A DNA stretch of 64,000 nt from Bacteroidales bacterium (lineage in GTDB: Bacteria; Bacteroidota; Bacteroidia; Bacteroidales; UBA10428), in contig JAFGEO010000055.1 in the NCBI GenBank assembly GCA_016931575.1, forward strand, positions 45,322-109,321, given 5' to 3'. Of this stretch, positions 18,180-27,833 are shown in pieces. Made by a program: the position numbers and the translations under genes. The notes under the pieces are model-generated. The model was not told where the DNA came from and searched no databases. It saw only the letters and a program-made list of their open reading frames with translations. The first letter of the stretch is position 1. Each line of letters opens with the position of its first letter.

Positions 18180-19114
18180 GACTCACCTCCCCGCTCAGTA
18201 AGTTCAATAAAGACCTCATCAAGGGTTGGTTCCCGAAGCTGGAGTCCTTCGATCTTCAGTTTTTTGGAGCGCAGATAATCCATAATATCATAAATATCGA
18301 GCTCGTCTGCCTCAATGAAAAGGTTTGTATTGTCATTTCTGACCATCAGATTCTTTGCCTTCAAACCTTCAAGTACTTCAGGAATAATGATATCAGTGGT
18401 AATATGCAGGGACTGGCCTTTTCTGAATCGTTTTTTTAGCTCGAAAGATGTACCCTCGTCAATAATTTTTCCTGCCTTCATAATGGCAATATGATCAGCC
18501 AGGGCATCGGCTTCCTCAAGATAATGTGTTGTAAGCAGAATGGTCTTCTCTCCCTTTAGCTTTTCGATATAGTTCCATACTGATTTCCGGGCATGGGGGT
18601 CGAGGCCGATGGTTGGTTCGTCCAGAAAGACAATTTCGGGATCCGACATCAGCGCCATGGCGATACTCAACCGGCGTTGCATTCCTCCCGACAGCTTCCT
18701 TGACTGGGAGCCTTTTCTCTCTGTGAGCTCCATGAGGTCTATAAGCTCTGCAGAACGTTTTTTAATCAGGTCCTTACTTAGTTTAAAAACACCTCCTATC
18801 AGGGCAAGGTTTTCCTGAGGGGACAGGTGGGTGGCTATGGCTGTTTCCTGTGGGGATACACCAATGATCTTCTTAATCTTTTCCGGATGGTCTGTAATGC
18901 TGTTCCCCATTACCTGGGCATTACCTTTACTCGGGGTAAGCAGGCAACAGAGCATTTTAATGGTAGTTGTTTTTCCTGCACCATTGGTTCCGAGGAGTGA
19001 GAAGATCTCACCTCTCCTGATTTGAAAAGAAATGCCATCTACCGCATTTACCTTCCCGAAATTTTTGGAAAGCTGCTGGATATCAATGGCAATGGAGTTA
19101 TCTGCAGGAGTCAT
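18176..19114 (-). CDS. ABC transporter ATP-binding protein (DrrA-like)
   Basis: Nucleotide-binding subunit pairing with the ABC-2 permease. It has Walker A GTNGAGKTT, the signature RKLSGGMQRRLSIAMAL, Walker B VFLDEPTIGLDP and the H-loop TTHYLEEA, then the C-terminal DUF4162-like extension common in DrrA/CcmA-type exporters. The frame runs up to 19186, but the ATG at 19114 gives the family N-terminus (MTPADNSIAIDIQQLSK). No terminator separates it from the permease. Confidence 0.92.
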   Translation of the reverse strand: MTPADNSIAIDIQQLSKNFGKVNAVDGISFQIRRGEIFSLLGTNGAGKTTTIKMLCCLLTPSKGNAQVMGNSITDHPEKIKKIIGVSPQETAIATHLSPQENLALIGGVFKLSKDLIKKRSAELIDLMELTERKGSQSRKLSGGMQRRLSIAMALMSDPEIVFLDEPTIGLDPHARKSVWNYIEKLKGEKTILLTTHYLEEADALADHIAIMKAGKIIDEGTSFELKKRFRKGQSLHITTDIIIPEVLEGLKAKNLMVRNDNTNLFIEADELDIYDIMDYLRSKKLKIEGLQLREPTLDEVFIELTERGGES

Positions 19115-19218
19115 GGTTTGAAGCTTAGTATCAGAATTGATGCCCGAAAGATAGAAAATTCCATATAAATAAGAATGAGAATCCAAGGATATACTTTACC
19201 GGATTGTATACCCGGGGT

Positions 19219-19254
19219 AAAAAAAAGGATTATGCCATGGTGCAGGCATAATCC
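19219..19254 (-). terminator. Rho-independent terminator of gene 19280-19714
   Basis: GGATTATGCC (19227-19236) and GGCATAATCC (19245-19254) form a perfect 10-bp stem; the minus strand then continues with a run of T (8 A on plus at 19219-19226). Confidence 0.85.
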
Positions 19255-19279
19255 CTGAATATCCTGGTGGATGTTGTTC

Positions 19280-19714
19280 CTATTCCATTTTGCTTACCCG
19301 GTGCAGGATAACAGTATCCTCATTTCCTTCCGGGAGAAAATCAGTGGGCCTTCCTTCATTGTTGAAGTCGATCCTGATTTTCATTTCATCTTTGCTTAAA
19401 AACTCAATGATTCCAATAAAACGTCCAAATTCTTCTGCATCATCCAGGGTGGTAAGAACAAAATCGATATGGTGCGGAGCAAGACTGTAATCGATCGTGT
19501 AGGTCAGTTTAACATGAGTATCTTCAACGATAAAATCTTTTCCTCCCATAGTTTCACCATCCGTGGTGATGGTAGCATATCCATCCGCATCGAACTTGAA
19601 AAAACCTACCTCACCATCACTGGTACCTTTCCAAATACCAACATGTTTACCCTGTGAAAAAACAGCACAGGTGACTAAAAGCAGGAGCAGGGCAATAGAC
19701 GTCTTTTTGATCAT
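19280..19714 (-). CDS. small secreted protein of unknown function
   Basis: A 144-residue exported protein, signal peptide ending in CAVFSQ. The mature part reads VGIWKGTSDGEVGFFKFDADG and continues as antiparallel strands, a lipocalin/META-like small beta-barrel pattern, but no family can be named. It is monocistronic, with a strong terminator directly after it. Confidence 0.7.
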   Translation of the reverse strand: MIKKTSIALLLLLVTCAVFSQGKHVGIWKGTSDGEVGFFKFDADGYATITTDGETMGGKDFIVEDTHVKLTYTIDYSLAPHHIDFVLTTLDDAEEFGRFIGIIEFLSKDEMKIRIDFNNEGRPTDFLPEGNEDTVILHRVSKME

Positions 19715-19868
19715 AATAAAAACATTAATATTAATAACGGCCCTAAGTTAATGAATTGCAGTAAATCAACCTTGTAATTTGAATGAATTTCTTAGGTTAG
19801 AAATGCATACTTTGTTTATGTAATCCCGGCTCTCCAGTGTCCGGATACGGACATGTATTCGAGCTTTC

Positions 19869-20516
19869 TCAGATCTTTATCCGGAGCATTAATTGCCAGT
19901 ACTGGTTGTATTCCCTTTCTTCACCTAGTATATCACCGATATCGTTGGTCTGTGTTGTAGCACTGGTATACATCAATCCTCGATTGTAGCGCAATCCGAC
20001 ATCAAACCACTTAAAAAGGCTGTATTGTACCCCGAAAAGACCTGATACCTCGAATCTGTTAGTGTAAAGCTGGATGCAATCAAAACGTCCATCGACGGTC
20101 TTTACATATGCCGAGAATAAATAACCGAGTTCCGGGCCGGCCGAAACGGAAAGTCTTTTTGTAAGATACAGGTCAACTAAAACAGGCATGTGGAAGTAGT
20201 TCATTTCATATTTTGTATCGATGTAATTGTACCTGTAATCGCTGTTCCTTTGTGCACCCTTGCGAATAAAGCCGGGTTCCATCGAGAGCCCCAGGAAACG
20301 TCCGTTTCTATACCCGAGATAGCCATTCAGGTTGAAGGAGGGCATGCTCATATACGTCCCGCCACTGGTAACCAGGTCCTGGCTTGCCACTCTGACATCG
20401 GCCATGTCGAAGCCGGCAGCAACACCAATCCGCCATTCTCGTTCACGTTCGGAGGCTTTTGCATTTATCGGGCTCAGTAAGATCACTGTCAGAAATATCA
20501 GACTTATCTTTTTCAT
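19869..20516 (-). CDS. PorT-like outer-membrane beta-barrel protein
   Basis: An exported protein of 215 residues whose mature part is an eight-strand-like barrel: EWRIGVAAGFDMADV, YLGYRNGRFLGLSMEPGFIR, LSVSAGPELGYLFSAYVK and a final LMLRIKI strand. This is the general pattern of Bacteroidota PorT/OmpW-like proteins. The frame is open to 20597; the ATG at 20516 is chosen because MKKISLIFLTVILL gives the signal peptide. Function unknown. Confidence 0.75.
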   Translation of the reverse strand: MKKISLIFLTVILLSPINAKASEREREWRIGVAAGFDMADVRVASQDLVTSGGTYMSMPSFNLNGYLGYRNGRFLGLSMEPGFIRKGAQRNSDYRYNYIDTKYEMNYFHMPVLVDLYLTKRLSVSAGPELGYLFSAYVKTVDGRFDCIQLYTNRFEVSGLFGVQYSLFKWFDVGLRYNRGLMYTSATTQTNDIGDILGEEREYNQYWQLMLRIKI

Positions 20517-20634
20517 AGTAGTATAGTTTTGGTTCAACGCTCTATAAAGACACAAAATCAGGGCCAGGGATGTATGTTTGAGGAAAATATTCTTCAAAGA
20601 GCAATTTCTTACCGCTTTGGAGGAGCGTCGGATT

Positions 20635-21600
20635 TTATTCCGGGCAGGTGGATTTGCTTTCCACTTTCAGGAGAAAGTCATGAACGGCTTTCAGAACAGC
20701 TTCCGGCTGGTCATAAACTGTGGCATGGCCGGCATCTTCAATTATTACCATTTCAGCATTCCGCGATAGTTCTTTGAAGTTCATCACTGATTCCGGGCGG
20801 GCTTCATCGTAGCGACCGGCCATATATAAGATGGGTTGTGTAATTTCCGGCAGGAAAGCCGATCGATCAAAGTTGATCAGAGGACCGGTAACGGTAAATT
20901 CCGTGGGCCCCCACATGTAATTATAGATATCATCGTTGAAGCCCGAACATTTGTCGCAATCAGGAAAATCCGGGTAGGGTCCGTTCCCCCGGTTCATATA
21001 GCGGGAATAAAAAGAATCTGCTGCAGCCAGGTATGCCGATGCCTGGTAATCTCCCAGGGATTCATATTTCAGCAGGGTGTCCTGCAAATACTGAGGCATC
21101 CGGGAGATAAGGATCCTTGAGTCTTGCATCCACACCGGGGTGCTTATCAGGGGGCCTGAAAAGATGATGGAACATACTCCCTTCGGATTCCGGGAAGCCA
21201 TGTATTCAACCAGGATGCTTGCTCCCCAGGATGACCCAAGGATATGCAGTTCACCAAGGTTCAGGGCCTTGCGTAAACTATCGATCTCATCGACAAAGCG
21301 CGGTAAATTCCAGAGTGTTGAATCTTCAGGACGGTCAGAGCATCCGGAGCCAAGCTGGTCATAGAAAATAACCGGCCGCTCACCGGCCAGTTTTGAAAAA
21401 TAAGGGATCATTCCGCAGATGCTCCCTCCGGGGCCGCCATGGATGAGAAGCAGGGGGACTCCCTCTTCACGGCCTATTTTTTTATACCAGATACGTCCGC
21501 CTTTCACCTTCACATATCCCTCTTCCTCAGGATAATCCTGGCAGATAACCGTAGCAGTTATTAGCAAGAGCATCACTATAAGGATAGGGCTTCGTTTCAT
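20635..21600 (-). CDS. exported proline iminopeptidase-like alpha/beta hydrolase
   Basis: Serine hydrolase of the S33 (tricorn-factor F1/proline iminopeptidase) type. It has a signal peptide ending in ATVICQ, the oxyanion motif HGGPGGS, the strand DQLGSGCSD, the nucleophile elbow GSSWGAS, a helical cap, then the catalytic aspartate region AGRYDEARP and histidine DAGHATVYDQPE. The presence of a signal peptide places it in the periplasm or outside. It likely removes N-terminal residues from short peptides. A DUF805 gene lies 22 nt upstream of the start on the same strand. Confidence 0.87.
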   Translation of the reverse strand: MKRSPILIVMLLLITATVICQDYPEEEGYVKVKGGRIWYKKIGREEGVPLLLIHGGPGGSICGMIPYFSKLAGERPVIFYDQLGSGCSDRPEDSTLWNLPRFVDEIDSLRKALNLGELHILGSSWGASILVEYMASRNPKGVCSIIFSGPLISTPVWMQDSRILISRMPQYLQDTLLKYESLGDYQASAYLAAADSFYSRYMNRGNGPYPDFPDCDKCSGFNDDIYNYMWGPTEFTVTGPLINFDRSAFLPEITQPILYMAGRYDEARPESVMNFKELSRNAEMVIIEDAGHATVYDQPEAVLKAVHDFLLKVESKSTCPE

Positions 21601-21622
21601 ATTTTTTACTTCTAAGAATGCA

Positions 21623-22276
21623 TTAAATTATCTGGACAACAAGTGAATATAAACTGTAGGTCAGGTATATTCCTCCGGCAAAGAAGACAACTAACTGAAT
21701 GTTCCTTTCACGAATGGCAAATGCCAGACTTAGAGGGATTACAGCCCAAATCAGCGCAATAAACTTGGTGGAGACAGCAAAGGTCAGGGAGGTGAAGAAA
21801 TCAGGAAAATATTTCAGCATGATCGCGTAATATGCCCGCACCAGCAGCATCCATCCTACAAAAATGAGAATCAGGGTATCTGCAGGGAATTCTTTTTCCG
21901 GTCTGGAGCCCCTCACCACTTTGGGATTGGAGCCAAAGATGTTTTCTTTCGGGTTGCTATCCCTGACCAGTATCGATAGGATCCACAGGACCCCTATCAC
22001 CGGGATCAGGGTAAGCAGCAGGATCCAGCCTGTGTTGCCGACATCATGCAATCTTCTGATCGTTACAGAGAATGCAGGAATCAGGATCACAGCCAAATAG
22101 CCTGGAAAACAGTAAGCAAACGGCAGTTTGAAGAGGTCGGGGAAGTAAGTGTTGTCGATGATAAGAGCAGCGATTAACAGAAGGATATTTACGAGCATAA
22201 ACATCCAGAATTCCTTGCGTACAGCTCTTCCTCTGAAATTCAGGAAATTCTTAAAACCAAGCAGGTACCATCTCAT
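21623..22276 (-). CDS. DUF805 membrane protein
   Basis: Inner-membrane protein of 217 residues. The N-terminal half is a DUF805 domain: FKNFLNFRGRAVRKEFWMF, a pair of helices, then IRRLHDVGNTGWILLLTLIP. The C-terminal half adds two or three further helices. The function of the family is unknown. It lies 22 nt upstream of the hydrolase gene, suggesting a shared transcript. A -7 like TATTTTTG is at 22360-22367 on the minus strand. Confidence 0.85.
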   Translation of the reverse strand: MRWYLLGFKNFLNFRGRAVRKEFWMFMLVNILLLIAALIIDNTYFPDLFKLPFAYCFPGYLAVILIPAFSVTIRRLHDVGNTGWILLLTLIPVIGVLWILSILVRDSNPKENIFGSNPKVVRGSRPEKEFPADTLILIFVGWMLLVRAYYAIMLKYFPDFFTSLTFAVSTKFIALIWAVIPLSLAFAIRERNIQLVVFFAGGIYLTYSLYSLVVQII

Positions 22277-22397
22277 GGGTAATTGGTGGTATTAACGTAA
22301 AAAACCCTTAAGGAGACCAGAATAAACTCATTAAGATTTTAAACTTACAGATTTCCGTGCAAAAATAAAAACCGGAAGACTGTGTTTCGAATTTTCC

Positions 22398-23384
22398 CTA
22401 CCAGTTAAGCAGCCAGGCAAAAATCAGGGGAGCTACGATGGTCGCATCTGATTCGACAATGAATTTTGGCGTGTCGATCCCCAGCTTTCCCCAGGTAATT
22501 TTTTCGTTGGGAACAGCACCCGAGTAGGAACCGAAACTGGTTGTAGAGTCGGATATCTGACAGAAGTAACTCCAGAAAGGTGTGTCTGTACGCTCAAGGT
22601 CCTGGTAAAGCATCGGGACCACACAGATTGGAAAATCACCAGCAATCCCTCCTCCGATCTGGAAGAATCCTATGCCATTATTCTGTGTATTTTCAGTATA
22701 CCAGTCGGCCAGCCATACCATGTATTCGATCCCCGACTTCATGGTTTGTGCCTTCAGTTCCCCCTTGATGCAATAGGAGGCAAAAATATTGCCCATGGTG
22801 GAGTCTTCCCAGCCCGGAACCACGATCGGAAGATTTTTTTCTGCTGCTGCCAGCATCCAGCTGTTTTTGGGATCGATCTCATAGTACTGCTCCAGCACTC
22901 CGGAAAGCAGGAGCTTATACATGTACTCATGAGGAAAGTAGCGCTCACCCTTCGATTCGGCATTTTTCCAGATCTCGTGAATATGTTTTTGAAGCCTGCG
23001 AAATGCTTCTTCTTCCGGGATACAGGTGTCTGTTACCCTGTTGAGGCCCTTTTCAAGCAAGGCCCACTCCTGTTCAGGAGTAAGGTCACGGTACCCTGGT
23101 ACCCGCTGATATTTTGAATGGGCGACGAGGTTCATCAGGTCTTCTTCCAGGTTTGCACCGGTACAGGAAATGATTTGCACCTTATCCTGGCGGATCATTT
23201 CAGCCAGCGACCTTCCCAGTTCGGCTGTGCTCATGGCTCCGGCAAGGGTAATCATCATTTTATTTCCCTGCTTCAGTTGTTCTTCATAGGCTTTGGCAGC
23301 ATCGATAACTGTTGCAGAGTTGAAGTGCCGATAGTGTTCCAGCATGAAGGCTTTGATTTCTCCCTTTGACATATCGCAGATCAT
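22398..23384 (-). CDS. deoxyhypusine synthase-family protein
   Basis: NAD-dependent aminobutyl transferase family. Archaeal and eukaryal members modify eIF5A; bacteria lack that target, and bacterial members are thought to act in polyamine synthesis (homospermidine synthase arose from this family). The active-site lysine corresponds to WGK at residue 300 and is present; nucleotide-binding-like segments include ISCTGANLEEDL and GWEDSTMGNIF. The length of 328 residues is normal. The gene starts 25 nt after the arginine decarboxylase stop, so the two form an operon and its substrate is probably derived from agmatine or putrescine. Confidence 0.9.
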   Translation of the reverse strand: MICDMSKGEIKAFMLEHYRHFNSATVIDAAKAYEEQLKQGNKMMITLAGAMSTAELGRSLAEMIRQDKVQIISCTGANLEEDLMNLVAHSKYQRVPGYRDLTPEQEWALLEKGLNRVTDTCIPEEEAFRRLQKHIHEIWKNAESKGERYFPHEYMYKLLLSGVLEQYYEIDPKNSWMLAAAEKNLPIVVPGWEDSTMGNIFASYCIKGELKAQTMKSGIEYMVWLADWYTENTQNNGIGFFQIGGGIAGDFPICVVPMLYQDLERTDTPFWSYFCQISDSTTSFGSYSGAVPNEKITWGKLGIDTPKFIVESDATIVAPLIFAWLLNW

Positions 23385-23409
23385 TAAATGTTTTTTTTCT
23401 TTGGGCGTC

Positions 23410-24819
23410 CTATTTGTTATTGTACCCCAGGATATTAAACATCTCGGTTACAGATTGTTCTTCCCGGTAAACGTAATCAACAAAATTCCCTTTATCATCC
23501 CGGTCAATTATGACGTGTTTGGGAGAAGGGATCAGGCAGTGTTTGATGCCGCCATATCCGCTTATGGAGTCCTGATATGCTCCGGTATGGAAGAATCCCA
23601 GGTAAAGGGGTTCCTTGTCCTTATCGCTGTACTTGGGTAGGAGCACTTCCTGGTTCAGGTCCTCAGAGTTATAGTAATCGGAGTGATCGCAGCTAATCCC
23701 GCCGATATTAACCCTTCCGTACTCATTCTCCCATTTATTGATGGGAAGGAGGATGAATTTTTCGTGGATCGACCACGCGTCCGGAATGGTATTCATCAGG
23801 CTGTTGTTTACGATGTACCAGGTTTCCGTGTCGTTCTGCTGCTTTTGCTCAAGTACCTTAAAAATGATGGCTCCCGATTCCCCGACCGTATACTTGCCAA
23901 ATTCGGTGTAGATATCTGGTTCATGCACGTTTTCCTTCGTGCAGGCATCCTTGATATTGTTGATGATCTCGTTGATCATGTATTCGTAATTGTACTCAAA
24001 ACCCAAATGGTTCCGGATGGGGAACCCACCTCCCAGGTTGAATGAATTCAGGTTTTTGCTCTCCTTTTTCAATTCAACATAAAGCTTGAGGGCTTTCTGA
24101 AATTCACCCCAATAGTACAGGGTATCTTTAATGCCGGAGTCTACGAAGAAGTGAAGCATCCGGAGCTCTACTTTCTCATTGTCCCGGATATGTTGTTTGA
24201 AGAAATCCAGCAGCTCTGTATGAGGAATTCCCAAACGAGAGGTATAGTAGGCCGACTGAGCTTCTTCGTTAATTGCCATTCTTAGCCCGATCTTAATGGG
24301 CTTGGTGGTTTTCATTTTCATGATACGGTCCATCTCTTCCTTGCTATCAAGAATGATCACCGAGTTGGAGAAGCCGTTTTCCTGCAGCTGTAGGATCTTG
24401 ATCAGGTAGTCATCAGTCTTATACCCATTATGAATAATTATGCGGCTTTTATCGATTTTCTTTCTCTCATAAAGGTTCAGAATGAGGTCGATGTCGAAGC
24501 TGGATGAGGTTTCCAGGTTGACTTTATGCCTCAGGGCTTCCTGTATGACATGATAAAAGTGGTTACACTTGGTACAATAGCAGAAATGGTATTTACCTCT
24601 GTACCCGTTGTTTTTTATGGCTCGGTTGAAAAGGTTCCTGGTTTTTTTTATTTGTGCACCAATTTTTGGAAGGTATATAAACCTGAAGGGAGTGCCGTGT
24701 TTTTCGATCAGATACTTTAGAGAGACACCGTGAAACGTAAGATAGCCATCTCTAAGGTCAAAGCCTTCCTGCGGGAAGTAATAGCTTTGCTCAATCAGGT
24801 CAAAATAGGTATTCTTCAT
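23410..24819 (-). CDS. speA: PLP-dependent arginine decarboxylase-type enzyme
   Basis: Fold III (alanine racemase-like) PLP decarboxylase of the type annotated as arginine decarboxylase throughout Bacteroidota, making agmatine. The segment YHFCYCTKCNHFYHV likely carries the PLP lysine; LETSSSFDIDL follows the expected pattern, NLGGGFPIRN is the phosphate-binding glycine loop, and GAYQDSISGYGG near residue 425 is the C-terminal barrel contribution. Lysine, ornithine or carboxynorspermidine activity cannot be excluded by motif alone. It is the first gene of a two-gene unit with the DHS-like gene. Confidence 0.85.
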   Translation of the reverse strand: MKNTYFDLIEQSYYFPQEGFDLRDGYLTFHGVSLKYLIEKHGTPFRFIYLPKIGAQIKKTRNLFNRAIKNNGYRGKYHFCYCTKCNHFYHVIQEALRHKVNLETSSSFDIDLILNLYERKKIDKSRIIIHNGYKTDDYLIKILQLQENGFSNSVIILDSKEEMDRIMKMKTTKPIKIGLRMAINEEAQSAYYTSRLGIPHTELLDFFKQHIRDNEKVELRMLHFFVDSGIKDTLYYWGEFQKALKLYVELKKESKNLNSFNLGGGFPIRNHLGFEYNYEYMINEIINNIKDACTKENVHEPDIYTEFGKYTVGESGAIIFKVLEQKQQNDTETWYIVNNSLMNTIPDAWSIHEKFILLPINKWENEYGRVNIGGISCDHSDYYNSEDLNQEVLLPKYSDKDKEPLYLGFFHTGAYQDSISGYGGIKHCLIPSPKHVIIDRDDKGNFVDYVYREEQSVTEMFNILGYNNK

Positions 24820-25026
24820 TTATTCAATAGCTAGTGAAGTTGTCAGTACTATGCTGCATTTGTTTTTGAAGCTTTTCAGGTCCGTACTTTAAAAAAATTT
24901 TCGCAAAGGAAATAAAATAATCATTTAAATTCGGAAAATTAACTTAAAAATTCCACCCAAAAATGAAATTAATTCGACCTTCAATTCCTGATGCGATGTC
25001 CTGATAAATAGCCTTTTGCATGATGT

Positions 25027-26316
25027 TTAAGAAAATAGCCTGCCATTCCTGTATATTTTAATGGCTCTGTCGCGTCCCACTTTGTGCTCAACCAGGGGTG
25101 AAGGGTAGTCAGGAGTGTCGATTTCAGGGATCCATTTTTTGATGTAGGCTCTATCCGGGTCAAATTTCCTGGCCTGCTCAAGTGGGTTGAAAATCCGGAA
25201 GTATGGTGCTGCATCACAACCTGTACCTGCAGCCCACTGCCAGTTGCCATTGTTTGATGAAAGCTCATAGTCAAGAAGTTTTCCAGCGAAGAAGGCCTCC
25301 CCCCAGCGCCAGTCGATCAGCAAATGTTTGGTAAGGAAGCTGGCGGTTATCATCCGGACCCGGTTATGCATGTACCCCGTGGCACTGAGCTCGCGCATCC
25401 CCGCATCAACCAAGGGGTAGCCGGTGATTCCTTCGCACCATTTCCGAAATTCTTCTTCATCATTCCGCCAGGAAATGCCATCGTAGTTCCGTTTGAAATT
25501 CCGGTCTGTAAGCTCGGGGAAATGGTAAAGGATCTGAGCGAAGAACTCTCTCCATATCAGCTCAGACAGGAATACTTCCCCGCTTGGCTTCAGCTGGCTC
25601 ATCAGTTGTCGGATCCCTAGTGTTCCGAACCTGAGATGAGGACCAAGATGGCTTGTTGCATCCTGCGCCGGATAGTCCCGCAACCGATCATATTGATCAA
25701 TCCGTGAGAGATCAAAAGGTTTTACTCGCTGAGCTGAAGGCATAAACCCCAGATTTTTTAACTCAGGGAAGGGGAATTTCGAACGGTAAAAGTTCGTTGT
25801 ATTATCCAGGCTGAACGGGGAGAGTTTATGGTTCCTGGATTGCTTAAGCCATTTTCGTTTATAGGGAGTGAAGAGGGTATAGGGTTTTCCATCCGATTTA
25901 AGGATATCCCCGCCTTCAAAAATTACCTGGTCCTTGTAGCTGTGAACAGCTATTCCCTTATCAGACAGAAGGGCGGTAACTTTTCTATCCCGCTCCAGGG
26001 CGTAGGGTTCATAATCACGGTTGAAGTACAAGCCATCAAGCTCATAGTCACAAAGGATGGCCCTCCAGATGGTGAGTGGATCTCCCTTGCGGATGCTGAG
26101 AGAACTCCCAAAGACAGAGAGCTGTTGGTTAAGCTTTTCAAGTTGGCGGTAAATGAAGGAGATCCGGGCATCATCGGCCGGCAGCTCATCGATGATGTTC
26201 GTATCAAATAGGAAGAGGGGCAGTACCGGGCTGCCTCCTTTCAGGGATTGAGTAAGGGCCAGGTTATCCTCCAGACGCAGATCCCTGCGAAACCAAAAAA
26301 CGGAAATCTTTTTCAT
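25027..26316 (-). CDS. phrB: deoxyribodipyrimidine photolyase
   Basis: Repairs cyclobutane pyrimidine dimers with blue light. The N-terminal alpha/beta domain starts ISVFWFRRDLRLEDNLAL; the FAD domain contains ELIWREFFAQILYHFP, GYPLVDAGMRELSATGYMHNR and NNGNWQWAAGTGCDAAPYFR, all class I photolyase landmarks. The final residues are DRAIKIYRNGRLFS. The frame begins at 26331, but the ATG at 26316 (MKKISVFWF) is the family start. It is monocistronic. Confidence 0.95.
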   Translation of the reverse strand: MKKISVFWFRRDLRLEDNLALTQSLKGGSPVLPLFLFDTNIIDELPADDARISFIYRQLEKLNQQLSVFGSSLSIRKGDPLTIWRAILCDYELDGLYFNRDYEPYALERDRKVTALLSDKGIAVHSYKDQVIFEGGDILKSDGKPYTLFTPYKRKWLKQSRNHKLSPFSLDNTTNFYRSKFPFPELKNLGFMPSAQRVKPFDLSRIDQYDRLRDYPAQDATSHLGPHLRFGTLGIRQLMSQLKPSGEVFLSELIWREFFAQILYHFPELTDRNFKRNYDGISWRNDEEEFRKWCEGITGYPLVDAGMRELSATGYMHNRVRMITASFLTKHLLIDWRWGEAFFAGKLLDYELSSNNGNWQWAAGTGCDAAPYFRIFNPLEQARKFDPDRAYIKKWIPEIDTPDYPSPLVEHKVGRDRAIKIYRNGRLFS

Positions 26317-26442
26317 CGTGAATTCACGCACGGCAAATGCTTAATTTTATTCCTGTGTCTGAACTAACAAAAAAAGCTGCAAGAGGTTTGTTTATAGGTA
26401 CTTGAATTAATGCTCAGCTCTACCTGTTCGTCATGATTCTTT

Positions 26443-27708
26443 TTAGTCAATCCCAAAAATAAAGGGGAAAGTGAAAACAACGATCAGAACCCATGCTGCA
26501 TATACCGGTAACCAGATGGCAATTGCCTTCTCAATGCTTTTTATCTCTCCATGCATAAAAACAGCCCGAAAGAATCTAAGGGTGATAAGGGCCAGGTTGC
26601 CGAAGATTAACAGGTTCGAGCCGAGAACTGCCGTCCGGTTAGGAGAAAATCCATACTCCCCAAGCCGGTAAATGATGGCTGACAGGGCGATCAGATCAAT
26701 AATGAGGGTTATTATACACAACAAAAGGAGCATAAGCTTCCTGATTTTTTGTTGATTGTCAGATGAAAATTCTGAAATTGAAAAAACAATGATGGCCATG
26801 ACTCCCAGCAGCATTATGTTGAAGACGATCAGGAAGATACGGCTGCGGTAGAGATCAATGCCGGCAAGGGGAATAGCAAAGAGGTAGATGATCAGGGTGA
26901 TCAGCACCAGGGGGACAAAAATATTAGCAATCGCCGGGGCCAGGCGGTTGGTAATGTTTGGATAATTGTGCAGCAGGAAGGCTGCCACAGCTGGAACGAT
27001 CACAAATCCAAAAATAACGATGTTTTCCATGTAAAATTCGGCGATATCAACTCCAATGACATAGAAAAGCCCGAGGGTAACGCCTGTCAGAACACCTCCT
27101 GCAATATAGATCAGGGTGCTGAGGATCACCAGGTCTCCGTTATAGCGAAGGAAATTTATTCGCTTGTCCAGATTTTTCAGGTCATAAGCTATATGCACCA
27201 AACCAAAAATGCACCAAAGTACCAAAGGGGTATGGATCCAGGACAGGAATACGGCATGGCCTTCATCCCTTGCGGGAAGCAGGTTGATGAACAAAACAGG
27301 TAGCGCGAAAGCCACTAAGGTAATGAGCCCTTTACGGGTTTTTTGCATCCCCATGGAAAGAGCGGTGTAGAGTGTAATACCCAATGCAAGGATTACAAAA
27401 AGATTGCGCTCATAAAAATGAAACTGTCCTTCATCAAATGAGAAAATATCCGGAAGTTTAACCAAAACAGCAGCCAGGATGGCTGAGAGCAGGAGGAATA
27501 AAAAATCATTTCTGGTAATTTTACCTTTTTCTGTTGTTCCTGCAGCGTGTATATCAAGTCTGGCCTTCCAGAAGGAGGCAGCTGGCTTATCGGCTATTGT
27601 TGGATAAACAGCCTGGAAATCCCTGGCGAAGGCTTTTTTATCTTTGCGATAAAGTTTTTCAAGCTCTTCCGGGTGCTCCAGGTTTTTAAGGATCTGATTT
27701 TCATGCAT
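26443..27708 (-). CDS. DUF4153-like multi-pass membrane protein
   Basis: A 421-residue protein with an N-terminal cytoplasmic part of about 75 residues (LEHPEELEKLYRKDKKAF) and then roughly ten hydrophobic helices. The layout resembles DUF4153 membrane proteins of Bacteroidota. No enzymatic motif is visible. It stands alone on the minus strand, upstream of the small lipoprotein array, with a gap of about 125 nt on its 3' side; any functional link with the array is unknown. Confidence 0.7.
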   Translation of the reverse strand: MHENQILKNLEHPEELEKLYRKDKKAFARDFQAVYPTIADKPAASFWKARLDIHAAGTTEKGKITRNDFLFLLLSAILAAVLVKLPDIFSFDEGQFHFYERNLFVILALGITLYTALSMGMQKTRKGLITLVAFALPVLFINLLPARDEGHAVFLSWIHTPLVLWCIFGLVHIAYDLKNLDKRINFLRYNGDLVILSTLIYIAGGVLTGVTLGLFYVIGVDIAEFYMENIVIFGFVIVPAVAAFLLHNYPNITNRLAPAIANIFVPLVLITLIIYLFAIPLAGIDLYRSRIFLIVFNIMLLGVMAIIVFSISEFSSDNQQKIRKLMLLLLCIITLIIDLIALSAIIYRLGEYGFSPNRTAVLGSNLLIFGNLALITLRFFRAVFMHGEIKSIEKAIAIWLPVYAAWVLIVVFTFPFIFGID

Positions 27709-27833
27709 GATAGTGAGTTTTTAGTTTCTTCTATCACAAGGTCCGACAGCACATAAGCATAAGTTACCGAAAAGTACGTAAATTGTGTGAAAACCAAAAG
27801 AGGAACTGACTGTCAGGCGAAGGGCGCTGTCCC

